A DNA stretch of 7,106 nucleotides from Opitutia bacterium (GTDB taxonomy: Bacteria > Verrucomicrobiota > Verrucomicrobiia > Opitutales > JANYDI01). Under the pieces are notes generated by a model. The model saw only the letters and a program-made list of their open reading frames with translations, was not told the origin of the DNA and ran no database searches. The position numbers and the translations under genes were made by a program. Numbering within the stretch: the first letter of the stretch is position 1; each line of letters starts with the position of its first letter. This document shows, piece by piece, positions 1 to 4,966 of this stretch. The stretch is taken from the NCBI GenBank assembly GCA_025363695.1, contig JANYDI010000018.1:1-7106 (forward strand), read 5' to 3'.

Positions 1-357
1 ACCCAGTTGCAGCAGCTCAATTTGTCGTACTGTACGCAAGTGACGGATGCAGGCGTGGCGCATCTGGCGGGATTAACCCAGTTGCAGCAGCTCGATTTGT
101 CGTACTGTACGCAAGTGACGGATGCTGGCCTAGCGCATCTAGAGGGATTAACCCAGTTGCAGCAGCTCAATTTGCAAGAATGTGATCAAGTGACGGATGC
201 CGGCGTAGCGCATCTGGCGGGATTAACCCAGTTGCAGCAGCTCAATTTGTCGTGCTGTAATGTGACGGATGCAGGCCTAGCGCGTCTGGCGGGATTAACC
301 CAGTTGCAGCAGCTCTATTTGAAGAGCTGTTTTCAAGTGACAGATGCAGGCGTGGCA
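1..357 (+). repeat. Tandem 75-bp DNA repeats within the LRR gene
   Basis: The phrase ACCCAGTTGCAGCAGCTC recurs at 1, 76, 151, 226 and 298, giving periods of 75, 75, 75 and 72 bp. The 72-bp unit lacks one codon between the conserved Cys and the V-T-D-A-G block. Units are near-identical at DNA level, including silent positions, which points to recent tandem duplication or gene conversion rather than old protein repeats. The array probably continues upstream of the window. Confidence 0.92.
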
Positions 358-399
358 GCTCTTGAGCAAGCGCTTCCGAATTTGAGAATAATAAGGTAA
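1..399 (+). CDS. Leucine-rich-repeat protein, 3' end only (5' truncated by window)
   Basis: The reading frame is open from base 1 and ends at TAA 397-399, so the true start lies upstream of the window; the TTG at position 7 is a repeat codon, not a credible start. The 132 visible residues form five tandem repeats of 25 residues (one of 24) on the pattern L-T-Q-L-Q-Q-L-N-L-S-x-C-x-Q-V-T-D-A-G-V-A-H-L-A-G. This is the cysteine-containing LRR subtype known from F-box/AMN1-like proteins and from LRR proteins of amoeba-associated bacteria. The repeats would stack into a curved solenoid that typically binds another protein. The last unit departs from the pattern (AALEQALPNLRIIR), as expected for a C-terminal cap. 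No catalytic domain is visible. A host-directed effector role is possible but inferred only from the repeat type. The gene converges on the regulator at 631-1935. Confidence 0.9.
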   Translation, partial: TQLQQLNLSYCTQVTDAGVAHLAGLTQLQQLDLSYCTQVTDAGLAHLEGLTQLQQLNLQECDQVTDAGVAHLAGLTQLQQLNLSCCNVTDAGLARLAGLTQLQQLYLKSCFQVTDAGVAALEQALPNLRIIR

Positions 400-470
400 C
401 GGATACCTAGCTCGCAATGTTGTCCAAATCTGAAAATAGCGGTCTAGGAGGAGCTAAAGTGTATCCTTCG

Positions 471-600
471 TACGATCGCGAAGCGATCCGGAGGGGGCCT
501 CGACCTATCCCGATAGCGATTTTGTCAAAATACATAGTATTTTGCAAAATCGCTATCGGAAAGGGGATCCAAGGGGCGCGAGCTCCCCTTGGCCCTTTCC
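471..600 (+). repeat. Composite palindromic repeat, copy alpha1
   Basis: Three modules lie in order. (1) A small hairpin GATCGC-GAA-GCGATC at 474-488. (2) A long AT-rich hairpin at 510-559: a 15-bp outer stem (510-524 with 545-559), one bulged T (525), an 8-bp inner stem CAAAATAC/GTATTTTG (526-533 with 537-544) and a 3-nt loop ATA. (3) A GC-rich nested hairpin at 558-600: GGAAAGGG (558-565) pairs with CCCTTTCC (593-600) around AAGGGG (571-576)/CCCCTT (585-590). The same modules occur at 4691-4822 in the opposite orientation. The element lies between two convergent genes. No T-tract follows the stems, so it is not a textbook intrinsic terminator, though it could stop or protect both transcripts. 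Confidence 0.85.
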
Positions 601-616
601 TTCCTTCCTTCCTTCC
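597..616 (+). repeat. (TTCC)5 microsatellite
   Basis: Five perfect TTCC units, followed by TTTCC, lie 14 bp beyond the stop codon of the regulator gene and abut the right arm of alpha1. Being non-coding and downstream of both neighbours, it is not an obvious phase-variation switch. Confidence 0.9.
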
Positions 617-630
617 TTTCCTGCCCTTGC

Positions 631-1935
631 TTAACTCTTATCTTTTTCTATCTTTTCAACTAGGCTAGCGGAGCAGGAGAGGATGTGGGCGGTCTTGCTG
701 GTGTCTTTTTCGCACAGAAAGGAAGCAGCCATGACGAGGTCATTGCGTTTTTGTTCCAGGAAGGAGACGAGGCGTTTTACGGGGAGGTAGGGGCCGTAGA
801 AGTCTTTTTCGTCCCAAGATTCGCCAAAATCACGGCGAGTGAGGAGCATTTTTTGGCCTCGGCTAAGGGTTTGTTCTAGGGCTTGGCGAAGCGAGTCGCT
901 ATTGCGTTCCCAAAAAGTTTCTCGCAGGAACATTTTGCCGCCTTTGTCTAGGCGTGGAACGTCCTTCCATGCGTGTTTGGTGGCGATGTCTTCGAGTATT
1001 TTTTGGGCAATGAAGGGGATATCCTCGGGGCATTCCTTGAGTGAAGGGATCATGAGCTCCGTGGAGCCCATCATGATATAGAGGTTTTCGCTGATAAGGC
1101 CTTCGTCAAAGAGGTTGTCGAGTTGCTTGTCGAGGCAAAAAAGAAAACGCACATCGCTTTCTAGGTTTTTGTAAAGCCCTTCTTTTTTGATGACGCTATA
1201 AACTATTTTATTTTGCTCATCACTCAATTTCGTTAAATTTCTTATAATAAAGGTCGAGCGTTTGTAGTGTTTTTCCTTAGCTAAGCGCATAGATTCATCG
1301 ATAAAGCTTTCATTGATTTGCTGGACCGTGATCTGTTTAACAGCCTCGGAACCGAGGTCTAAAAAGCCCTTAAAATCCTCACACAAGGCATCAAAGGGGA
1401 GGCCTTCTTTGCCAGAAAGCATCAGCGTCATTTTGAAATCTTTATGGTCATGCAGTTTTTGGGCAAAAGCGAGGCTGCGTGGTGAACGGCAAGGAAAGGC
1501 TTTGAAGCGGAAGCCCAAGGCGTTGACGACGGTCTCTACGGCTGATTTATCGGCGTGTTGCGCTAGGGCTGCTTGTTGCTCTAAAAGCTGCCGTAGGCGT
1601 TTCATGAGCGCAAAGACGTTTAAGGGTTTTATAAAAATACCTCCCGCTCCGTTGCGAATCAGGTTGCGTACTTTTTCTTTGTCTAAGCTGGAAGAGATAA
1701 AAATGACCGGAACGGTCAAGTTGGCTGTTTTTAGTATATTTAAGAGGCTCAGGCCGTCTACCCGAGACAGCTGATATTCAGCGACCAAAATATTGGGAGT
1801 AAAGTCCTTGATTTGCTGCAGGGCCTTCTGCACGTCTTTTTGTATCGTTACCTCAAGTTTTGCTTGCTTAAAAACGTCTTCCAAAAGCGCGCTGAAGGAG
1901 GCATCTTCATCCAAAATCATTATTTTAGTTGGCAT
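631..1935 (-). CDS. Response-regulator-like protein: atypical receiver plus degenerate NtrC-type AAA+ domain
   Basis: 434 residues. Residues 1-120 are a receiver domain: acidic pair D9-E10, helix-strand pattern, S81 at the switch Thr/Ser position and K103-P104 (FIKPL). The phosphoacceptor site reads VAEYQLSRVDG, so the usual Asp is Glu (E53), which may mimic the phosphorylated state. Residues about 165-365 resemble the sigma-54 activator AAA+ domain: SDEQNKIVYSVIKKEGL matches the stretch after Walker B, DVRFLFCLDKQL matches DVRIIAATNxDL, and IPSLKECPEDIP matches the PPLRER-EDIP motif. Key elements are lost: no GxxGxGK[ST] Walker A, Walker B reads FIIRN, there is no GAFTGA loop, and the arginine finger (FREDLYYRL) is replaced by ISENLYIMM. 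ATP hydrolysis and sigma-54 remodelling are therefore unlikely. The tail (about 400-434) could be a worn Fis-like helix-turn-helix. ATG 1933-1935 fits the receiver start; no Shine-Dalgarno is visible. No sensor kinase lies in the window. Confidence 0.85.
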   Translation of the reverse strand: MPTKIMILDEDASFSALLEDVFKQAKLEVTIQKDVQKALQQIKDFTPNILVAEYQLSRVDGLSLLNILKTANLTVPVIFISSSLDKEKVRNLIRNGAGGIFIKPLNVFALMKRLRQLLEQQAALAQHADKSAVETVVNALGFRFKAFPCRSPRSLAFAQKLHDHKDFKMTLMLSGKEGLPFDALCEDFKGFLDLGSEAVKQITVQQINESFIDESMRLAKEKHYKRSTFIIRNLTKLSDEQNKIVYSVIKKEGLYKNLESDVRFLFCLDKQLDNLFDEGLISENLYIMMGSTELMIPSLKECPEDIPFIAQKILEDIATKHAWKDVPRLDKGGKMFLRETFWERNSDSLRQALEQTLSRGQKMLLTRRDFGESWDEKDFYGPYLPVKRLVSFLEQKRNDLVMAASFLCEKDTSKTAHILSCSASLVEKIEKDKS

Positions 1936-2022
1936 GTATATATAATTTCATAAGTTATAGAAATAATCAACTGTTTTTTAGAGGGAATGCTGCCAAAAAA
2001 AGAATAAAACTGTCAAAAAACA

Positions 2023-2050
2023 TTGACATTTGCAGAAAAAACCTTACGCT
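2023..2050 (+). promoter_or_regulatory. Candidate sigma-70-type promoter for the phosphorylase gene
   Basis: A perfect -35 hexamer TTGACA (2023-2028) is followed after 16 bp by TACGCT (2045-2050), a weak -10 matching TATAAT at three positions. It lies 55 bp before the chosen ATG and in the right direction. The -35 match is strong and the -10 is poor, so the call is tentative. Confidence 0.4.
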
Positions 2051-2093
2051 ACCCTTAGCGTCGGGTTGCGTCCTTTGCGCTCGATTTTCCCCC

Positions 2094-2097
2094 GGAG
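2094..2097 (+). promoter_or_regulatory. Ribosome-binding site that fixes the phosphorylase start
   Basis: GGAG lies 8 bp before ATG 2106. The frame is open further upstream to a TTG at 1929, but that start has no such site, would overlap the divergent regulator gene and would add 59 residues foreign to the family. Confidence 0.7.
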
Positions 2098-2105
2098 AAG
2101 CCGCT

Positions 2106-3458
2106 ATGAGCGTTCCTATGGCTACAAAAACGAAAGTCACTACGTCCAAAAAATTTATAAAGCCCTCTTTTTCCTCTCTTATTGAAAAAAAGCGTGACTC
2201 AGGGGAGTTCTCAGACGAAGAAATGCGCTACGTCGTGGACTCCATCCTCGACAAAGAAATTCCCGAGTATCAATTGGCCGCCCTTGTTATGGCTATCTAC
2301 TTCCAGGGCATGTCTGCTCAGGAAACGGCCGTCTTCACGGAAGAAATGATGATCTCCGGCGAAGTGGTAGACCTTTCCTCCATTTCCATTCCCAAAGTAG
2401 ATCGTTATTGCGTGGGCGGCGTAGGCGACAAAAGCACCCTCATTTTGGCGGCCTTGGCAGCGTCTTGCGGTGTGGTGGTTCCCTGCATGGTTAATTCCCG
2501 GGAGGAATTCGTTATCAGTACTCAGGACAAGCTGTCTGCCATTCCGGGCTTCAAGGCTAAAAGCTCCATCAAAGAGTTTGTGAGTCAGCTCAAAAAAATT
2601 CATTGCGCCATCTACGAGCAAGCTCCCGAAGTGACGCCCGTGGATACCATTTTGAACACGCTGCGTCAGGAAACAGCGACCATTCCTAGTTTGCCTCTGA
2701 TCACCGGGAGTATTTTAAGTAAAAAACTTGCCGAGGGCGCTGAAAGCCTTGTGGTCGATGTCAAATGGGGCAATGGCTCTGTGATCAAAGAACTCGAGCA
2801 AGCTAAGCAATTAGCACGTTCTATTACTCGCGTGGCGCGTTCCATGAACCGTCGTTGCGTAGCCTTGGTTACGGACATGAATCAGCCCATTGGCGATAGC
2901 GTGGGTACGGGCCTGGAAGTCAAAGAAGCCCTTTTGGTGCTTCAAGGCAAGGGGCCCGAGGACCTCAACGAATTGGTGCTCAAAATGGGCATGGAAATGA
3001 TACGCTTAGCGGGGGTAGCGGGCTCAACCCTCTCGGCCAAGCAGACGATTTTGCGTCATATCAAGGATGGTTCGGCTTTGGAAAAATTTAAACAAATGAT
3101 CTGCGCTCAAGGAGGCAATACGGACTTTATTGACGATCCTGAACTGCTCCCCAAGGCGGCTTATTGCCGCAAACTGCCGGCTCCCAAGCGCGGCTATGTC
3201 CACACCATCAATGCGGGGATGCTGGCTCGGGGGGTCCATATCTTGGCGCTGAATAAAGACGGCAGCCTGGACCCCAGTGCCGGGATCACCGAAATTAAAA
3301 AAGTCGGCATCCAAGTTAAGCAAGGCGAGTCCCTCATGATGATTCACTATAATGATGAATCAAGGCTAGAGGCGGCGTTAGAGCTGCTTAAAAACGCCTA
3401 TCGCCTGGCGCCCAAGCGGCCTACGCCGCTCAAGCTCATAGTCGAACGCGTCGCGTGA
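2106..3458 (+). CDS. Thymidine/pyrimidine-nucleoside phosphorylase homologue with altered active site
   Basis: 450 residues from ATG 2106, close to the usual ~440. The family splits thymidine with phosphate into thymine and deoxyribose-1-phosphate in the cytoplasm. Fold landmarks are present: helical N-domain (about 20-90), GGVGDKS (104-110), DKLSAIPGF (141-149), SLPLITGSILSKKLAEG (195-211), VVDVKWGNG (216-224), ALVTDMNQPIG (253-263). Aligned without gaps to E. coli DeoA as I remember it (constant offset 16), the base-binding residues R171, S186 and K190 are kept as R187, S202 and K206. The phosphate and catalytic residues are changed: K84 to R100, H85 to Y101, S86 to C102, S95 to T111, S113 to V129; T123 stays as T139. 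The glycine-rich SGRGLGHTGGT signature is replaced by VNSREEFVIST. The reading frame is intact, so this is probably a paralogue with changed chemistry or a pseudoenzyme, not a decayed gene. It stands alone, with no other nucleoside-salvage gene nearby. Confidence 0.87.
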   Translation: MSVPMATKTKVTTSKKFIKPSFSSLIEKKRDSGEFSDEEMRYVVDSILDKEIPEYQLAALVMAIYFQGMSAQETAVFTEEMMISGEVVDLSSISIPKVDRYCVGGVGDKSTLILAALAASCGVVVPCMVNSREEFVISTQDKLSAIPGFKAKSSIKEFVSQLKKIHCAIYEQAPEVTPVDTILNTLRQETATIPSLPLITGSILSKKLAEGAESLVVDVKWGNGSVIKELEQAKQLARSITRVARSMNRRCVALVTDMNQPIGDSVGTGLEVKEALLVLQGKGPEDLNELVLKMGMEMIRLAGVAGSTLSAKQTILRHIKDGSALEKFKQMICAQGGNTDFIDDPELLPKAAYCRKLPAPKRGYVHTINAGMLARGVHILALNKDGSLDPSAGITEIKKVGIQVKQGESLMMIHYNDESRLEAALELLKNAYRLAPKRPTPLKLIVERVA

Positions 3459-3566
3459 CTTGGGGCAGTGTATTTTGGGTGGATGCTGCGTTGCTGCAGC
3501 CCTCGAGTGCAAAAGCACACGTCGGGCTTAGCGCCTTGCCTGCACCTCAAAATACGCTGCCCCAAG
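3459..3566 (+). repeat. Long palindrome gamma, starting right after the phosphorylase stop
   Basis: Left arm 3459-3480 (CTTGGGGCAG... GTATTTTG) pairs with right arm 3544-3566, with one G-T wobble and one bulge. Inside, CCC-TCGA-GTGC-AAAA-GCAC-ACGTC-GGG forms a smaller hairpin around 3491-3526, so the whole ~108 nt can fold into one long imperfect hairpin. The left arm begins at the base after TGA 3456-3458. No T-run follows, so if it ends transcription it does so in a non-classical way. The core is unlike those of the alpha or beta elements. Confidence 0.8.
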
Positions 3567-3615
3567 CTCTCGGGGGAGGGGCCTAATTTACCGGGTATTT
3601 TTTAGAATTGCTTTG
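3567..3615. other. Spacer between palindromes
   Basis: About 50 bp linking gamma to beta1. No gene or convincing promoter is visible. The whole 3459-3783 gap between the two plus-strand genes is otherwise palindromic repeat. Confidence 0.5.
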
Positions 3616-3742
3616 AAAGCTTGGTTTTAGCGGAGGCATTTTGACGTTTAGACAAGGAAGGGAAGTGCGTAGCGCACTACGGTGCGTGAGTCACTTCCAT
3701 GACGCCGTATAAACTCAAAAGGCCCTGCTAAAACCAAGCTTT
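3616..3742 (+). repeat. Palindromic repeat with conserved core, copy beta1
   Basis: The outer arm AAAGCTTGGTTTTAGC (3616-3631) pairs perfectly with GCTAAAACCAAGCTTT (3727-3742). Further inside, TTTTGA (3639-3644)/TCAAAA (3715-3720) and GTTTA (3646-3650)/TAAAC (3710-3714) continue the stem. The core at 3653-3705 matches 4878-4930 (beta2) at 51 of 53 positions. Within the core GGAAGTG (3661-3667) pairs with CACTTCC (3692-3698), and it contains competing small stems such as GTGCG-TAG-CGCAC and CGCAC-TACG-GTGCG. Confidence 0.9.
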
Positions 3743-3772
3743 AGGGGAGCGAGCGCCCCCTGGGGCCCTAAA
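3740..3772 (+). repeat. Hairpin delta, a partial relative of the alpha GC-rich module
   Basis: TTTAGGG (3740-3746) pairs with CCCTAAA (3766-3772), and inside GGGG-A-GCG-AG-CGC-CCCC forms a tight stem. The string AGGGGAGCGAGCGCCCC closely matches AGGGGCGCGAGCTCCCC of alpha1, in the same orientation. It ends 11 bp before the xerC ATG, so it could occlude or structure the leader of that mRNA. Confidence 0.75.
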
Positions 3773-3783
3773 CTTTCACCTCA

Positions 3784-4701
3784 ATGGCAGAAACACAACA
3801 GTGCCCCCTAAATACTGCCCTTGTCGCCTTTCTGAGCTTTTTGCGGCTGGAGCGAGGGGTTTCGGAAAACACCTATGCGAGCTACCGCTACGATTTGGGG
3901 CCCTGGGTGGCGTTTTTGCGAGGGAAGGGGATCTCGAGTTGGGAAGCTGTGGGGAGGGAAGCCGTGGAAGCTTTTCTTGAAACGCTGAAGGATTGCCAGA
4001 GCCGTACCTTGGCGCGTAAGCGTTCGAGCTTGAGGCTCTTTGCGCGGTTTTTGCTGAAGGAACGCTTGTGTGAAAGGGATTGGGCTCAAGGGCTTAAAAA
4101 CCCTAAGGGCAGCCAGAGCCTTCCTCAGGCGCTTTCGCTTCAGGAGGTGGAAAGCCTTTTGGGAGCGCCAAGCCCTGCAACGGCCCAAGGTTTGCGAGAC
4201 AAGGCCATGATGGAGCTTATGTACAGCAGTGGTTTGCGGATTTCCGAGCTGTGCACGCTGCCCCTGCAGGCTCTTCAAGACAACCAAGTACGGGTTTGGG
4301 GAAAGGGCCGCAAGGAACGCATTGTGCCCGTGGGCTCCAAGGCCATCGAGGCCCTGCAACGCTACCTCCACGAAGGGCGCTCCGTTTTGGCCAAAAAGCA
4401 CTCCGGTAGCGCTTTGTTCCTGAGCCAACTGGGCCGGCCTGTTTCCCGAAAAACCTTTTGGCTCAAGCTGAAAGCCTATGCCCAGCAAGTCGGTATTCAG
4501 AAAAACATCAAGCCGCATCAGCTGCGGCATAGTTTTGCCTCGCACCTCCTAGCCCATGGAGCCGATTTGCGCGCCATCCAGGAAATGCTGGGCCACAGCA
4601 GCATCACCACGACCCAAATCTATACCTCCATCCAAACCGATCAACGCCTCGAGGCGCATATGGATTGCCACCCGAGAAGTAGTATGGTGTTTAGGGGCTA
4701 A
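3784..4701 (+). CDS. xerC: Tyrosine site-specific recombinase, XerC/XerD family
   Basis: 305 residues, a normal Xer length (about 300). The N-terminal SAM-like core-binding domain (about 10-100) contains the RLERGVSENTYASYRYDL motif, and the catalytic domain spans about 120-295. All active-site residues are present: R152 (SSGLRISEL), K174 (GKGRKERIVPV), H245 and R248 (HQLRHSFASHLL), H271 (EMLGHSSITTT) and the nucleophile Y280 (QIYTSI). The spacing equals that of E. coli XerD. Such enzymes resolve chromosome dimers at dif or move genetic elements by strand exchange through a 3'-phosphotyrosyl link. XerC and XerD cannot be separated firmly by eye, and an element-borne recombinase is possible, so the symbol is tentative. 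ATG 3784 has no Shine-Dalgarno and follows hairpin delta directly. The last codons (F-R-G-stop) lie inside repeat alpha2. The gene is framed by beta1/delta and alpha2/beta2. I found no dif-like site in the window. Confidence 0.92.
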   Translation: MAETQQCPLNTALVAFLSFLRLERGVSENTYASYRYDLGPWVAFLRGKGISSWEAVGREAVEAFLETLKDCQSRTLARKRSSLRLFARFLLKERLCERDWAQGLKNPKGSQSLPQALSLQEVESLLGAPSPATAQGLRDKAMMELMYSSGLRISELCTLPLQALQDNQVRVWGKGRKERIVPVGSKAIEALQRYLHEGRSVLAKKHSGSALFLSQLGRPVSRKTFWLKLKAYAQQVGIQKNIKPHQLRHSFASHLLAHGADLRAIQEMLGHSSITTTQIYTSIQTDQRLEAHMDCHPRSSMVFRG

Positions 4702-4822
4702 GGGGCGCTTGCGCCCCTTAGGATCCCCTACAGGGTGCGATTTATTAAAATACTACGTATTTATAATAAATCGCACCCTGGTAGAATATACTAAGCCCCC
4801 CACAGATCGCGAAGCGATCGAG
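4691..4822 (-). repeat. Composite palindromic repeat, copy alpha2 (inverted relative to alpha1)
   Basis: On the plus strand the modules run in reverse order to alpha1. The GC-rich nested hairpin is CTAAGGGGCGC (4698-4708), loop TT, GCGCCCCTTAG (4711-4721), enclosed by TAGGGG/CCCCTA (4692-4697 with 4725-4730). The AT-rich hairpin is a 17-bp stem 4731-4747 with 4764-4780, one bulged A (4763), an inner stem AAATAC/GTATTT and loop TAC. The small hairpin GATCGC-GAA-GCGATC is at 4805-4819. The GGGGATCC junction and the GGGGGC spacer are also shared with alpha1. The xerC stop codon (4699-4701) lies in the first stem. Confidence 0.85.
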
Positions 4823-4847
4823 GTGTATTTTTCGGACCTGCTTCGAC

Positions 4848-4966
4848 CCGGTTTTAGGGGGGCAGAGGGGGTTCAGGCAAGGAAGTGAAGTGCGTAGCGC
4901 ACTACGGTGCGTGAGTCACTTCAATGACGCAGCATCAACCCCCTCTGCACCCCTAAAACCAGCCGG
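4848..4966 (+). repeat. Palindromic repeat with conserved core, copy beta2
   Basis: Arms 4850-4873 and 4937-4960 are complementary at 23 of 24 positions; the arm starts GGTTTTAGGGG and ends CAGAGGGGGTT. The core 4878-4930 matches beta1 3653-3705 except at 4886 (T for G) and 4923 (A for C). These two bases pair with each other in the stem. The right arm overlaps the 3' end, including the stop codon, of the minus-strand gene at 4953-6845. Confidence 0.9.

Larger units (their letters stand above)
1936..2105. other. Divergent intergenic region between regulator and phosphorylase
   Basis: 170 bp carrying leaders for both neighbours. The left half (1936-1980) is AT-rich and directly precedes the regulator start. 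On the minus strand it offers TTGATT, then 17 nt, then AATTAT only a few bases before the ATG, too close for a normal leader unless the mRNA is leaderless. The right half carries the phosphorylase promoter candidate and ribosome-binding site. No clear operator dyad was found. Confidence 0.6.

Noticed and set aside
471..600. Alpha1 as a classical intrinsic terminator
   Set aside because: The stems are strong, but no T-run follows on either strand and the length is far beyond a normal terminator hairpin.
417..668. Plus-strand open frame of 83 codons between the LRR and regulator genes
   Set aside because: It reads straight through the alpha1 hairpins and the TTCC tract and overlaps the 3' end of the regulator gene; its composition is dictated by the repeats and it has no ribosome-binding site.
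1313..1774. 153-codon plus-strand frame inside the regulator gene
   Set aside because: Antisense shadow; the minus-strand frame has clear receiver and AAA+-like motifs.
1936..1980. AT-rich block as a dif-like Xer site
   Set aside because: No pair of 11-bp half-sites with a 6-bp centre resembling known dif sequences could be aligned.
1929..2105. Upstream extension of the phosphorylase to a TTG start
   Set aside because: It would overlap the divergent regulator gene, run through the promoter region and add residues foreign to the family; ATG 2106 has GGAG at proper spacing.
3653..3705. Beta core as a tRNA or small structured RNA gene
   Set aside because: It has compact stems but no T-loop, anticodon arm or CCA-type end, and no promoter is visible; it is better described as a repeat until expression is shown.
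3808..4545. 245-codon minus-strand frame opposite xerC
   Set aside because: Antisense shadow of a gene whose active-site residues are all in the plus-strand frame; its translation shows no recognisable domain.
4556..4888. Plus-strand open frame overlapping the end of xerC, alpha2 and beta2
   Set aside because: Its first half is an out-of-frame reading of xerC and its second half is repeat sequence; it shares a D-R-E-A-I string with the 417-668 frame only because both read the same GATCGCGAAGCGATC hairpin.
471..4930. Repeat set as a CRISPR array
   Set aside because: Copies are few, far apart, palindromic and intergenic, with no regular spacers and no cas genes.
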